Below, piece after piece: positions 35,760 to 44,451 of a stretch of DNA of 64,000 bases (positions are counted from its first letter, which is position 1; every line of letters starts with the position of its first letter). The notes under the pieces were generated by a model, which saw only the letters and a list, made by a program, of their open reading frames with translations, did not search any database and had not been told where the DNA came from. Origin of the DNA: Bacillota bacterium. GTDB taxonomy: Bacteria; Bacillota; Clostridia; Lachnospirales; Anaerotignaceae. The position numbers were made by a program, and so were the translations under genes. Location: the NCBI GenBank assembly GCA_019422105.1, contig JAHZDZ010000007.1:110194-174193 (forward strand). The letters are read 5' to 3'.

Positions 35760-36824
35760 TTGAATAAAAAAACCGTAGCAGTCATATTTGGGGGGCAGTC
35801 CTCAGAGCATGAGGTATCCAGAACATCTGCCTCTACTATTATTTCCAATATGGATCCGGATAAGTATTTTATCATACCCCTTGGTATTACCAGGGAAGGA
35901 AAATGGATGATATATAACGGCCCTGTTGACAACATTAAAAACGGCGAATGGGAAAAATATGGCACACCTGCAGTCATCAGCCCTGACGCTACAAACAGGG
36001 GTATTCTTAAAATCGTAGGAAACAAGGTAAAGGTTATTCCAGTTGATGTTATCTTTCCCGTGCTCCACGGTTTATACGGGGAGGACGGAACCGTTCAGGG
36101 CCTATTTGAACTGGCTCAGATACCCTATGTGGGCTGCGGCGTTCTCGCCTCCAGTGTTTCCATGGATAAAGTTTATACAAAAATTATCGCCAAAAACGCC
36201 AAAATTCATCAGGCAAAATATGAGCTTGTGATGGATTATCAGTTAAAACGTATAAAACCCACCCTCACCAGGATTGAGAAAAAAATAGGCTACCCCTGCT
36301 TTATTAAGCCTTCTAACGCCGGATCCTCCGTGGGTATTACCAAGGCTCATAACAAAGAGGAGCTGATAGACGGACTGAAGCTGGCGGCAGAGCATGACAG
36401 GAAGATACTGGTAGAACAGGCCATCATTGGTCATGAGCTGGAATGCTCTGTTCTCGGAAACGGCAACAATATAAAGGCCTCCGGCGTGGGAGAGGTACTT
36501 GCGGCGGAAGAATTTTACACCTATGACGCAAAATACAACAACGCGGAGAGCAAAACCGTTATACCGGCGGAAATTCCGTCAGAGAAAGCGGCAGAAATAC
36601 AAAAAACCGCAATTAAGATATTTAAGGCTGTTGACGGCAAAGGCTTTGCCCGAGTAGATTTCTTTCTGGAAAAGGAAACTGGCAGGGTTGTATTCAATGA
36701 ACTCAACACAATTCCCGGTTTTACCTCCATCAGTATGTATCCAAAGCTTTGGGAAGCCGCCGGAAAGCCAATCAGCGAGCTGGTGGATAATCTGATAAGC
36801 CTGGCAATGGGAGAAGAAATTTAA
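35760..36824 (+). CDS. ddl: D-alanine--D-alanine ligase
   Basis: A 354-residue ATP-grasp enzyme: VIFGGQSSEHEVS at 8-20, FPVLHGLYGEDGTVQGLFE, the FIKPSNAGSSVGITKAHN loop, an omega-loop FYTYDAKYNN and the GFARVDFF...FNELNTIPGFTSISMYPKLW metal site. The omega-loop Tyr and Lys are of the D-Ala-D-Ala type, so vancomycin-type D-lactate specificity is not suggested. It joins D-alanines for peptidoglycan. The start is TTG at 35760, preceded by AGAGGG. murI follows after 15 bp. Confidence 0.95.
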   Translation: MNKKTVAVIFGGQSSEHEVSRTSASTIISNMDPDKYFIIPLGITREGKWMIYNGPVDNIKNGEWEKYGTPAVISPDATNRGILKIVGNKVKVIPVDVIFPVLHGLYGEDGTVQGLFELAQIPYVGCGVLASSVSMDKVYTKIIAKNAKIHQAKYELVMDYQLKRIKPTLTRIEKKIGYPCFIKPSNAGSSVGITKAHNKEELIDGLKLAAEHDRKILVEQAIIGHELECSVLGNGNNIKASGVGEVLAAEEFYTYDAKYNNAESKTVIPAEIPSEKAAEIQKTAIKIFKAVDGKGFARVDFFLEKETGRVVFNELNTIPGFTSISMYPKLWEAAGKPISELVDNLISLAMGEEI

Positions 36825-36839
36825 GCGGAGGAAAATGAC

Positions 36840-37643
36840 ATGGATAACAGACCCATAGGTATTTTCGACTCCGGTGTCGGCGGCTTGACAGTCGTCAAGG
36901 AAGTCATGCGCAGAATGCCTGATGAAAAAATCGTTTATTTTGGGGATACAGCCAGAGTTCCCTATGGCAGCAAGTCAAAAGAAACTGTCACAAAATTTTC
37001 CAGACAGGACATTCATTTTCTTCTGGAAAATAATGTGAAGGCAATTATTATCGCCTGCAATACCGTCAGCTCCAACAGTCTTGATGCCTTGACAGAGGAT
37101 TTTGACATTCCATTATTCGGTGTGGTAAAGCCGGGTGTGGAGGAAGCTGTCAAAAGCACAAAAAATAAAAAAATAGGTGTGATCGGAACTGCCGCCACGA
37201 TACGAAGCGGCGCTTATGAAAAAATGATAACGGATAAGAATACGGATATACAGGTTTATTCCAAACCCTGCCCCCTTTTTGTCCCTCTGGTGGAGGAGGG
37301 ATGGACTGAAAATGAGATTGCTTATCTGACGGCCCAAAAATATTTGGAGGAGTTGAAGGGCAAAGGGATAGATTCCCTTGTGCTTGGCTGTACACACTAT
37401 CCTCTCCTGAAAAAGTGCATAGGTGAAACTGTGGGAGAAGCAGTCACACTGGTGGACCCGGCCTGTGCCACAGCAGTTTTAGTGGAAAAGTACCTAGAGG
37501 AGCACAGCATGAAAAACGACGAGGGCATAAAGCACGATTACCGTTTTTATGTGAGCGATATCACTGATAAATTCGAATTAATAAGTAAAAAAGCTCTTGC
37601 AGAAACCTTTTCGGCCAAGAAAATTAATATTGAACAATACTGA
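36840..37643 (+). CDS. murI: Glutamate racemase
   Basis: A 267-residue Asp/Glu racemase: RPIGIFDSGVGGLTVVKEVM start, GDTARVPYG, and two catalytic cysteines in IIACNTVSSNSLD and LVLGCTHYPLL. It makes D-glutamate for peptidoglycan. The ribosome site GGAGG lies 8 bp upstream, and the gene forms a two-gene wall-precursor operon with ddl. Duplicated terminators follow from 37643. Confidence 0.96.
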   Translation: MDNRPIGIFDSGVGGLTVVKEVMRRMPDEKIVYFGDTARVPYGSKSKETVTKFSRQDIHFLLENNVKAIIIACNTVSSNSLDALTEDFDIPLFGVVKPGVEEAVKSTKNKKIGVIGTAATIRSGAYEKMITDKNTDIQVYSKPCPLFVPLVEEGWTENEIAYLTAQKYLEELKGKGIDSLVLGCTHYPLLKKCIGETVGEAVTLVDPACATAVLVEKYLEEHSMKNDEGIKHDYRFYVSDITDKFELISKKALAETFSAKKINIEQY

Positions 37644-37770
37644 ACAATAGCCGCAGCGTGGCTATTGTTACGGAATGAACTGTTTTTTCATTCATTCCGT
37701 TTCCTTATTTTTTTATTGCCGCAGCGTGGCTATTGTTACGGAATGAACTGTTTTTTTATTCATTCCGTTT
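37643..37770 (+). terminator. Tandemly duplicated double terminator after murI
   Basis: Copy 1 has AACAATAGCC/GGCTATTGTT (37643-37669) and ACGGAATGAA/TTCATTCCGT (37670-37700). The stretch starting GCCGCAGCGTGGCTATTG is repeated from 37718, 68 bp later, including the T run and the second hairpin. The two copies are almost identical. Confidence 0.8.
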
Positions 37771-38343
37771 TCTATTGGCAAAAAATCAAAACGGTTGTTT
37801 TCAGCAAATAAAAATACAAAAAGCCAGGGCATATGCCCTGGCTTTACTAAGGGGAAGAAGTATAAAGGATGTTATCATATGGGGGGAAATAACACCCTAA
37901 ATTATAGTTCAATTTTTAAAAAGAGTTTTTCTCTTTAAAAATTGGACTAATAACAGTATTGCCCCATGAGCGTTTTTTATACATGTTTTTAATAAAAAAT
38001 CATTGACAAAATATATTTTTTTGCATTATATTTAAAACACAAAGTTCTAAAATGAATACATAGCATAGATTTTTAAATGAAACTTCATGTAAAACAAGAC
38101 ATTTCTCAAAAACCTATAAAAATTGTTCCTATTTAGATTATCACAGCTGTTTTTACTTAAATTTCTTCTAAAATCATCTATGGGATAATCTATTCTTAAA
38201 TTAATTCATTTTTAAAAAAGGAAAATTTGAATGGTAACCATTTACCGAAGGAGGCACGGTAGCTTTAGTCCACAGTAGATTCGCTTTAAGGTTTATAGGT
38301 GTCCTTACAAGCCTAAATTTATCATTTACTGGGGTGTATAAAA
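37644..38343. other. Gap between murI and the APC permease gene
   Basis: The gap contains the duplicated terminators, a perfect 26-bp palindrome (37820-37845, AAAGCCAGGGCAT with its complement) and about 330 bp of very AT-rich DNA. It ends with the structured leader 38230-38330. No gene is seen. Confidence 0.5.
38230..38330 (+). promoter_or_regulatory. Structured leader upstream of the APC permease gene
   Basis: Two adjacent hairpins are seen: AATGGT-A-ACCATT (38230-38242) and TACCG/CGGTA (38243-38247, 38257-38261), whose loop holds AAGGAGGCA. Further pairs (AAGG/CCTT, TAGG/CCTA) lie within 38290-38325. This could be a riboswitch or an attenuator. No known class was recognised. Confidence 0.35.
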
Positions 38344-39750
38344 ATGAAAAAGGAACAATCATTGCAAAAAGCGTTTAAAACAAAGGATGTATTAGCACTT
38401 GCCTTCGGAACCATGATTGGTTGGGGCTGGATTATGCTATCCGGTTCCTGGGCATCAACAGCGGGAATGCTCGGGGCAATTATCGCCTATGTAATCGGAG
38501 CTTTATTATGCGTTTTTGTGGGCCTGGCCTATGCTGAGCTTACACCCGCTATTCCCTGCACCGGCGGAAGTGTTGTATTTTCCTACAAATCTATGGGTTA
38601 CTGGCCGGCAGTCATAGCCGGACTTGCTACCTCCTTTGCCTATCTGGGTGTGGCAGCCTGGGAAGGTCCGGCTTTTGCCACGGCAGTTGACTATGTTATT
38701 CCAATACCAAAAATCGGTTTTCTTTGGACAATACAGGAGTATGATGTCTATGCCTCCTGGGCATTAGCGGCGATTGCCGCCTCTGTCATCATTACTGTGA
38801 TCAATATAAAGGGAGCAAAGGAAGCGGCTGTTTTCCAGACCGTCGCAACCCTTGGCATCATTGTAGTGGGTGTGCTTTTTTTGGGCGGCAGTGTCGCCTT
38901 TGGAAGCGCAGAGTATGCAAAGCCCCTGTTTACAGACATAAAGGGGTTCTCCAGCGTTTTGCTTATGGTTCCTGCCATGTTTGTAGGCTTTGATGTTATT
39001 CCGCAGTCTGCCGGTGAGATGGACGTTCCCCTGAAAAAAATACCGGGACTTCTCATATTGTCTATCTGTGCGGCGGCAGCATGGTATATGCTGATGATAT
39101 TTGCAACCTGTATGTCTGCCCCCGCTGATGTCAGGCTAAACGGCTCAATCCCTGTGGCCGACGCCATGGCATACGCATTCAAAAGCCCTCTCTGGGGCAA
39201 AGTCTGTATCATAGGCGCGCTATGCGGAATTGTAACAAGCTGGAACGGCTTCCTATTCGGCGCTGCAAGGGTATTATATTCCCTGGCTAACGCTAAAATG
39301 CTTCCCGCCTTCCTGGCGGATATCCATCCGAAATACCACACGCCTTATAAGGCGGTCATCGTCTGCGGCATTCTCTCCACCTTTTCCTGTCTCCTGGGAA
39401 AAGGCGCCTTAACCTGGTTTGTAAACGCCAGTTCCTTCGGCGTTGTCATCATGTATATGATGGTGGCCCTCTCCTTCATTTTCCTGCGAAAACGTTACCC
39501 TCACCTGAAACGTCCCTATAAAATTAAAAGAGCCGGATTTGTCGGCGCCATGGCAGTCGGCGTAGCGATTTTTTTCGCTTATCTGTATCTTCCTATGGGG
39601 CCAAGCCCTTTAGTTCCCATCGAATGGTGCTTTGTCCTGGGCTGGTTTCTACTGGGGCTTCTGCTCGCTGTCTATGCAAAGAAAAGATACTGCTCTACAA
39701 CTGATATCGAACGGGAACAAAGCCTCTTTGGAGATAATTTAAACGGATAA
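38344..39750 (+). CDS. APC-family amino acid permease
   Basis: A 468-residue membrane protein with 12 or so helices. The start FKTKDVLALAFGTMIGWGWI carries the APC GxG substrate motif in helix 1. ELTPAIPCTGGSVVFSYKSM is in helix 2, and GAKEAAVFQTVAT and NASSFGVVIMYMMVALSFIFL lie further on. The long helix-7 region and late TMs match the amino acid/polyamine/ethanolamine permeases. The substrate is unknown. A long leader with hairpins precedes it, and it appears monocistronic with a terminator at 39964-39989. Confidence 0.88.
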   Translation: MKKEQSLQKAFKTKDVLALAFGTMIGWGWIMLSGSWASTAGMLGAIIAYVIGALLCVFVGLAYAELTPAIPCTGGSVVFSYKSMGYWPAVIAGLATSFAYLGVAAWEGPAFATAVDYVIPIPKIGFLWTIQEYDVYASWALAAIAASVIITVINIKGAKEAAVFQTVATLGIIVVGVLFLGGSVAFGSAEYAKPLFTDIKGFSSVLLMVPAMFVGFDVIPQSAGEMDVPLKKIPGLLILSICAAAAWYMLMIFATCMSAPADVRLNGSIPVADAMAYAFKSPLWGKVCIIGALCGIVTSWNGFLFGAARVLYSLANAKMLPAFLADIHPKYHTPYKAVIVCGILSTFSCLLGKGALTWFVNASSFGVVIMYMMVALSFIFLRKRYPHLKRPYKIKRAGFVGAMAVGVAIFFAYLYLPMGPSPLVPIEWCFVLGWFLLGLLLAVYAKKRYCSTTDIEREQSLFGDNLNG

Positions 39751-40216
39751 TATCAATATATACCTTTTGGGTTTCACGAAAGGCAATTGCAGCTTTATCC
39801 CGAGAAAACTGCTTTATAGCTTGGGCCCAGCCCAAGCTCACCCGTTTTTCCGTTTTTTGTAACATGCGGGAAGTCAGGCAATGCGTGGTTTCACCAGAGC
39901 CGGAGAAAGCCTCTGAGGGGCTTTAGGGACAAGTCCCTGGGAAGTTTATTCTTTACGACAAAAAGGGAGACTGATAAATCAGTCTCCCTATCTGTTTTGC
40001 TTTCATACGGCAATGGTGTTGCAAGCATATCGGAAAAAGATAATATTTTTGTACACTCTAAAGGATAATCAAAAAAATCATGCACAAATCCGACCTTTCT
40101 TATCTCTTGAGAACCAAAGTGTCCTGTGCTAAAATGGAGGATAGCCGCAGAAAAGTTGCTTGAGTGAACTGTTCTAAACATTTATGATTACATGGTTTAA
40201 ACAAAGGAGAGTCAAT
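39751..40216. repeat. Gap after the permease with a degenerate family 1 repeat
   Basis: GCTTGGGC-CCA-GCCCAAGC (about 39819-39838), followed by an ACCCG...CGGG stretch to 39870, resembles family 1. The terminator is at 39964-39989. The segment 40010-40200 has no gene and probably holds the acetyltransferase promoter. Confidence 0.45.
39964..39989 (+). terminator. Terminator after the permease gene
   Basis: An 11-bp stem AGGGAGACTGA with its complement, with loop TAAA, is followed by a short T-rich tract. Confidence 0.7.
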
Positions 40217-40798
40217 ATGGGCAGTAAAATACGTTTTATTGAAAATAGCGATATAAATAGCGTTTTGGATATCTATTCGCCATATATTAAAAGCACGGCC
40301 ATTACCTTTGAATATGACGTCCCTGATGTAATGGAATTTACCGCCAGAGTAAGGAAAATTACGAAGCAGTTTCCTTGGCTGGTATACGAGGAGGAAGGGT
40401 CTGTAAAGGGCTACGCCTACGCCTCCCCTATGCACGAGCGTACCGCTTATCAGTGGAATGCAGAATTATCCGTCTACTTAAATGAAAATATACAGTCAAA
40501 AGGTATCGGAAAAAAACTTTACCGCGCTTTAATAGAGCTGTTATACGCACAGGGCTACCAAAGCCTGTATTCCTGCATTGCTCTGCCCAATGAAAAGAGT
40601 ATGCATCTTCATCAATCATTTGGCTTTGAGCAGGCGGCTCTTTATCCGAAAAGTGGATTCAAATTCCATAAATGGTATGATGTTGTATGGCTCTACAGAC
40701 CAATCGGCTCCTACACGGACAATCTGCCCTATCCAATTCCAATTACGGATCTGGATGAAAATGTAAAACGGGAAATACTGGAAAGATTTGCGGTATGA
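40217..40798 (+). CDS. GNAT N-acetyltransferase (phosphinothricin acetyltransferase-like)
   Basis: A 193-residue GNAT protein. IRFIENSDINSVLDIYSPYI and TAITFEYDVPDVMEF match the Pat/Bar/YwnH subgroup. WNAELSVYLNENIQSKGIGK holds the acetyl-CoA loop (the Gln/Arg-x-x-Gly-x-Gly/Ala equivalent SKGIGK), and the SLYSCIALPNEKSMHLHQSFGF helix and FHKWYDVVWL end follow. Members acetylate amino groups of methionine sulfoximine-like or other small molecules. The ATG at 40217 has AAAGGAG in front. A split terminator follows. Confidence 0.86.
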   Translation: MGSKIRFIENSDINSVLDIYSPYIKSTAITFEYDVPDVMEFTARVRKITKQFPWLVYEEEGSVKGYAYASPMHERTAYQWNAELSVYLNENIQSKGIGKKLYRALIELLYAQGYQSLYSCIALPNEKSMHLHQSFGFEQAALYPKSGFKFHKWYDVVWLYRPIGSYTDNLPYPIPITDLDENVKREILERFAV

Positions 40799-41304
40799 AT
40801 GCATAGCTTAAGCCAAACGCAGTAAAATAAATAATTGGAAATAATCTGGCAATACCAGGAAGACCGATGAAAGATAGGGGTATGCTTCCGGCCCATTCCA
40901 AAGAATACAAAAAAAGCTTGAGAAATCAAGCTTTCGGACTGTAGAAAAATCTATTTTGAACTTTGGGCTTTGCCAAACCCCCTCCGACTTAAAAAAGTCG
41001 GATAAAAATTTTATCGGAAATCTGCGCTGACCTATTTGAAGCTTCGGTTTATCCCCTTCAAAGGGCTGCGGAAGCGGGCAGCTCCCACGGGTTTGAAGCG
41101 CTGAAAACCTGAGAAATCAAGCTTTTTTTAATATACTTACTCTTGTTTTTCAATTTGAAAACTCTCTCTTTCTGTATTCGCCTTAAGATTTTGCCTTCCT
41201 AATATCAAACCCTCTTTATAGCAGCCCTTTTCCTTCAGACCTTTTATAGGCTTACAGCAAAAAGAAGTGTCCTTATTAATTTTTATTCTATTCTCCGCTT
41301 TCCA
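40799..41304. other. Gap between the acetyltransferase gene and spoIIR
   Basis: The gap contains the split terminator and the family 1 repeat (40913-41131), then AT-rich sequence 41140-41300 with no gene. The spoIIR stop at 41305 faces this gap, but no clear spoIIR terminator was found. Confidence 0.45.
40913..41131 (+). repeat. Terminator split by a family 1 repeat with 15-bp direct repeats
   Basis: AAAGCTTGA/TCAAGCTTT forms a hairpin at 40913-40934 but lacks its T run. GAGAAATCAAGCTTT recurs at 41111-41125, followed by the missing T run. Between them lies a family 1 copy of about 176 bp: a GGACTGTAGAAAAATCTATT start at 40936, a TTTGG/CCAAA hairpin, then TCCGACTT/AAGTCGGA (40983-41002). Confidence 0.65.
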
Positions 41305-42024
41305 TTATGGCCTGGTCGCAAACTTTCTTCCGCTGGCTTCCCTCTCCTGCCACCACTCCACAACCTTAAATTTTACTTCCGGCACAATATCATCTCCTGC
41401 TTTCGCATTGGTGACAATGCTGTATTCCTCCTCTGAAAGCACATGCTTCAGCTGCATTTTACTCTCCGGCGATACCTCGTCCAAACTTACATCCACAAAG
41501 CAAAGGGGCGGAAACATGACACACCACCAGTTACGGCCCTCCGCCGCGCCTATTTCAATGCGGAGAGCATCGTATTCCCCTGCCGGAAAAGCAATATCCC
41601 CATATTCCTTCATTGGAAATAAATCGCGGGACAAAATAACATTGACGTCATAATCATAGCCTGCGTCCTCTATTACACGCAGGGCCTCCTCTTTTATTTT
41701 GTCTTTGGATTCCAATAGTATTTTTTTTGTGTCCTCTATATTTTCGGCTTCAGTCAATGGCCCATTCATCAAAGCAAGCACCGCATCCCTGACCTTGAGC
41801 TTCAGCGCCTGATCAGCCTTGGAATCGCTGTTGGCCAGCACGTGAAAGCGCACCACACTGTCCGCAATCCCCTGTTGAATTGTCTCAGAGTATGTTTTTG
41901 TGGCAGTAATCCCGCCAAAGATAAAGGTAAACAGCAGTCCGCCGCAAAGAGAAGCCGCCAATACTTTTTTGTCCTTTTGAAACCATGCCCATATGATTTT
42001 TTTTGCCCTTCTGATATATTCCAT
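41305..42024 (-). CDS. spoIIR: Stage II sporulation protein R
   Basis: A 239-residue protein with an N-terminal membrane or signal segment (about 20-42) and the SpoIIR core: VRFHVLANSDSKADQALKLK, VRDAVLALM, the FPAGEYDALRIEIGAAEGRN block and NWWCVMFPPLCFVD. In Bacillus it is made in the forespore under sigma-F and activates pro-sigma-E processing by SpoIIGA in the mother cell. It stands alone here, downstream of the germination operon but separated by a terminator at 42132-42158. Confidence 0.94.
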   Translation of the reverse strand: MEYIRRAKKIIWAWFQKDKKVLAASLCGGLLFTFIFGGITATKTYSETIQQGIADSVVRFHVLANSDSKADQALKLKVRDAVLALMNGPLTEAENIEDTKKILLESKDKIKEEALRVIEDAGYDYDVNVILSRDLFPMKEYGDIAFPAGEYDALRIEIGAAEGRNWWCVMFPPLCFVDVSLDEVSPESKMQLKHVLSEEEYSIVTNAKAGDDIVPEVKFKVVEWWQEREASGRKFATRP

Positions 42025-42131
42025 ATTCCCTCACCCTGTATTTTCATATTTCTTTCTGTTACCAGTATGGGCAAAAAATACCTGGGCTATACATTTTTGT
42101 TGCTGCCTGAATACTCAATATTGAGAAAAAA

Positions 42132-42158
42132 GGGGCGACCCCAAAATTGGTCAGCCCC
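42132..42158 (-). terminator. Terminator after gerAC
   Basis: GGGGCGACC (42132-42140) pairs with GGTCAGCCCC (42149-42158, one bulge). On the minus strand it is followed by TTTTTT. Confidence 0.75.
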
Positions 42159-42175
42159 GAAAACCTATACCGTCC

Positions 42176-43333
42176 TTATTTAATCATGCCAATACCGCTG
42201 ATGTCCGCCCTGACAGTGATATGGAATGTCATCTGGGAAAACTGTTCCCTGCCTTCCTCCTGAAGTCTTTCAAAGAATTTATCATTTTTCTTGTACAGCT
42301 TATCCTCAAAATGAAGCACATCCACTCCGTAATCCTTCTGCAACACCGCTATAGCCTGTTCTACTTCTGCTTCAATTGACGCCGCGCAGTTTTCCTCTAT
42401 CTTCTCTATGGCACTGTCATTCAGTAAATCCTCACCGCCTATGGTATATCCCTCAATATTTCCTTTCACATTGATTTTGATATTTGCAGCCGCTCTGCCG
42501 TTTTCCTCATAAAACGATACCTTTGACGTATTTTTCAAAACTCTCACCGGCACATAGTCATCCTCAAGGTCACAGTCTATCACAGCTCCCTCGCCGTCGC
42601 CCTGTACAAAGAGGCAACCCCTCATCTGCTTGTCATTGAGATAACCGCAAAGTGTATAATCCTTTAGAATTGCGCCTCCGCCCAACTTAATGCCGCTTTC
42701 TGTGGGTCTGACCAGAGGAATCAGCGCGCTGCCGTTTTTCCTGAGACTGATTAAAAGGCTCTCAAAATCCAGCTTCTGTGTAGCGGAAACCTCCTTTGCG
42801 TTGTTTTTATAAAAATCCCACAAAAACAGGCCAGAGGGGTCTTCCTCGTCCGTAATTATTTTGATATTATCATAGGCCTTTCCATCTGTTGCCAACAGTA
42901 TTATTTTCATATTAATTTCCTGATCCCGCTCCAGAGCGTCCAGCGCTTCCCTCAAAAGCTTACTGTCCCTTAATAAGTCGGCACCTAATATGACGGCCTT
43001 CGTTTGTCCAAAATAAGTCTGCTTGCTGCTGTATAAGTCAGAGAGCTTCAGGCTGGAAGCAAAGCTTTTACCTGACAAAAGCCGTACATTACTTTCCTCC
43101 TCTGTACTTTTTCCTTCCCCTCCACTGGTTTTTTCCAGAGCAGCCATGCCAAGGGATACTGTGAAATTATTTTCCTCTTCCTCGTCTTCCCTGAGACTCT
43201 CATCCGCCTCCTGAAACTTGTCAATGCCGAAGGTGATAACATAGCCTCTTTCCTCCACCTCCATTTTATCCCAGCAGCCTGTCAGAAGATATAAACATGG
43301 CAAGAGCAAAAGGATACCTTTTGCATATCTCAT
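42176..43333 (-). CDS. gerAC: Ger(x)C family spore germination lipoprotein
   Basis: A 385-residue lipoprotein: signal peptide, lipobox LLTGC (Cys near 19), then WDKMEVEERGYVITFGIDK typical of GerAC/GerBC/GerKC. Three mixed alpha/beta domains follow (SLLISLRKNGSALIPLVRPT, KLGGGAILKDYTLCGYLND) and a C-terminal domain. It is the C subunit of a nutrient germinant receptor on the spore inner membrane. Its start overlaps the gerAB stop by 4 bp. Substrate specificity cannot be read from it. Confidence 0.92.
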   Translation of the reverse strand: MRYAKGILLLLPCLYLLTGCWDKMEVEERGYVITFGIDKFQEADESLREDEEEENNFTVSLGMAALEKTSGGEGKSTEEESNVRLLSGKSFASSLKLSDLYSSKQTYFGQTKAVILGADLLRDSKLLREALDALERDQEINMKIILLATDGKAYDNIKIITDEEDPSGLFLWDFYKNNAKEVSATQKLDFESLLISLRKNGSALIPLVRPTESGIKLGGGAILKDYTLCGYLNDKQMRGCLFVQGDGEGAVIDCDLEDDYVPVRVLKNTSKVSFYEENGRAAANIKINVKGNIEGYTIGGEDLLNDSAIEKIEENCAASIEAEVEQAIAVLQKDYGVDVLHFEDKLYKKNDKFFERLQEEGREQFSQMTFHITVRADISGIGMIK

Positions 43334-44451
43334 TTTGCATCGCCTCCTAAGCCTTCTCTGTGCCTTCCGAATCTAATTTTGGATAACAGCAGTAATATAA
43401 TCGGTACAATCAGAAAATACAAGCATCCCAGATAACGGTTGCACCAGTCCAGCACTTCATAGGTTTGCGCAATATTATCCGGCCACATGGCGATCAGCCA
43501 AAGTACAGGTATAAAAAACAGCAAAAGGGGCTTTCTCGCTTTCTTTTCTCTCATCATTCTCTCCCCTATGAGTGAAATCAAAAACAGTCCCGCATTGACC
43601 CCCGCGAAGGTGGAAATCACCCAGAAACGCATGATAATGACATCCTGACGTTCAATAAAAGAACCCGGAATATCAATGGTATCCATCATCTGCAATACCG
43701 GCCACAGCTTTACCTTAATATCCTCCACGCCAAATCGGGCCATAGTTATGACTGTCGTCAAAAGCATCAGCACGCCTATGACAACAACCGCCGTGCGCAG
43801 TGCATTTCCCACCCGCTCCGGCCGTTTGATAAAAGGGTGTACCAGCAAAAGAAATTCAATTCCCTGAAAGGAAAAGGCGGTTAAAACCGAACCCTTTACA
43901 AAATCAACCGGCGCTATGGTAAATGCGGGCATAAGATTGGAGTAGTCCGTTTTAAAGGCAGCTATGGCAAAGACGATAATTAAAGGCACAAACATAAAAA
44001 CCAGCAGTATTTCTGCCGCCCGCGCCCGTGTTTCGTAGCCCTTCCATGCAATATAGGCACAGGTGAAAAGCATAAAAGCCCCCGTTACCCCTATGGGAGT
44101 TTTTAAAAGCATGGTCTGCTTTATAATCTCGCAGAAAACACGAAGCTCCAAACCGGTTGTCAGAAGAAGCTTCACACCAAGCCCTGCGCTCAGCAATATG
44201 CCAATTGGCTTTGTGGCAATTTTCTGGCTTAACTCCACAAAGGTTAAATCGGGAAACTCCATAGAAAGAAGATTAATCACCTGAGAATAGAAAAAAACCA
44301 AAACGGCAGCCCCTGCGATAAGCAGCCAGCCGTTCTGCCCCGCCATCTCCGCTGTTCGGCGCGGGAGGGTAATAATACTGGTACCAAATATATCCAGTAT
44401 CAAAAGCGCCTGAAACTGGCGCAGTGATATCTTGTTATTCTCGAAAATCAT
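43330..44451 (-). CDS. gerAB: Spore germination permease subunit (GerAB/GerKB family)
   Basis: A 373-residue membrane protein with about 10 helices of the APC-like endospore germination permease family. MIFENNKISLRQFQALLILD, the FGTSIITLPRRTAEMAGQNG block, LRVFCEIIKQTMLLKTPI and the AFSFQGIEFLLLVHPFIKRP region are typical. It is thought to bind the amino acid or other germinant. It overlaps gerAA and gerAC by 4 bp on each side, which implies coupled translation and equal stoichiometry. Confidence 0.93.
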   Translation of the reverse strand: MIFENNKISLRQFQALLILDIFGTSIITLPRRTAEMAGQNGWLLIAGAAVLVFFYSQVINLLSMEFPDLTFVELSQKIATKPIGILLSAGLGVKLLLTTGLELRVFCEIIKQTMLLKTPIGVTGAFMLFTCAYIAWKGYETRARAAEILLVFMFVPLIIVFAIAAFKTDYSNLMPAFTIAPVDFVKGSVLTAFSFQGIEFLLLVHPFIKRPERVGNALRTAVVVIGVLMLLTTVITMARFGVEDIKVKLWPVLQMMDTIDIPGSFIERQDVIIMRFWVISTFAGVNAGLFLISLIGERMMREKKARKPLLLFFIPVLWLIAMWPDNIAQTYEVLDWCNRYLGCLYFLIVPIILLLLSKIRFGRHREGLGGDAK

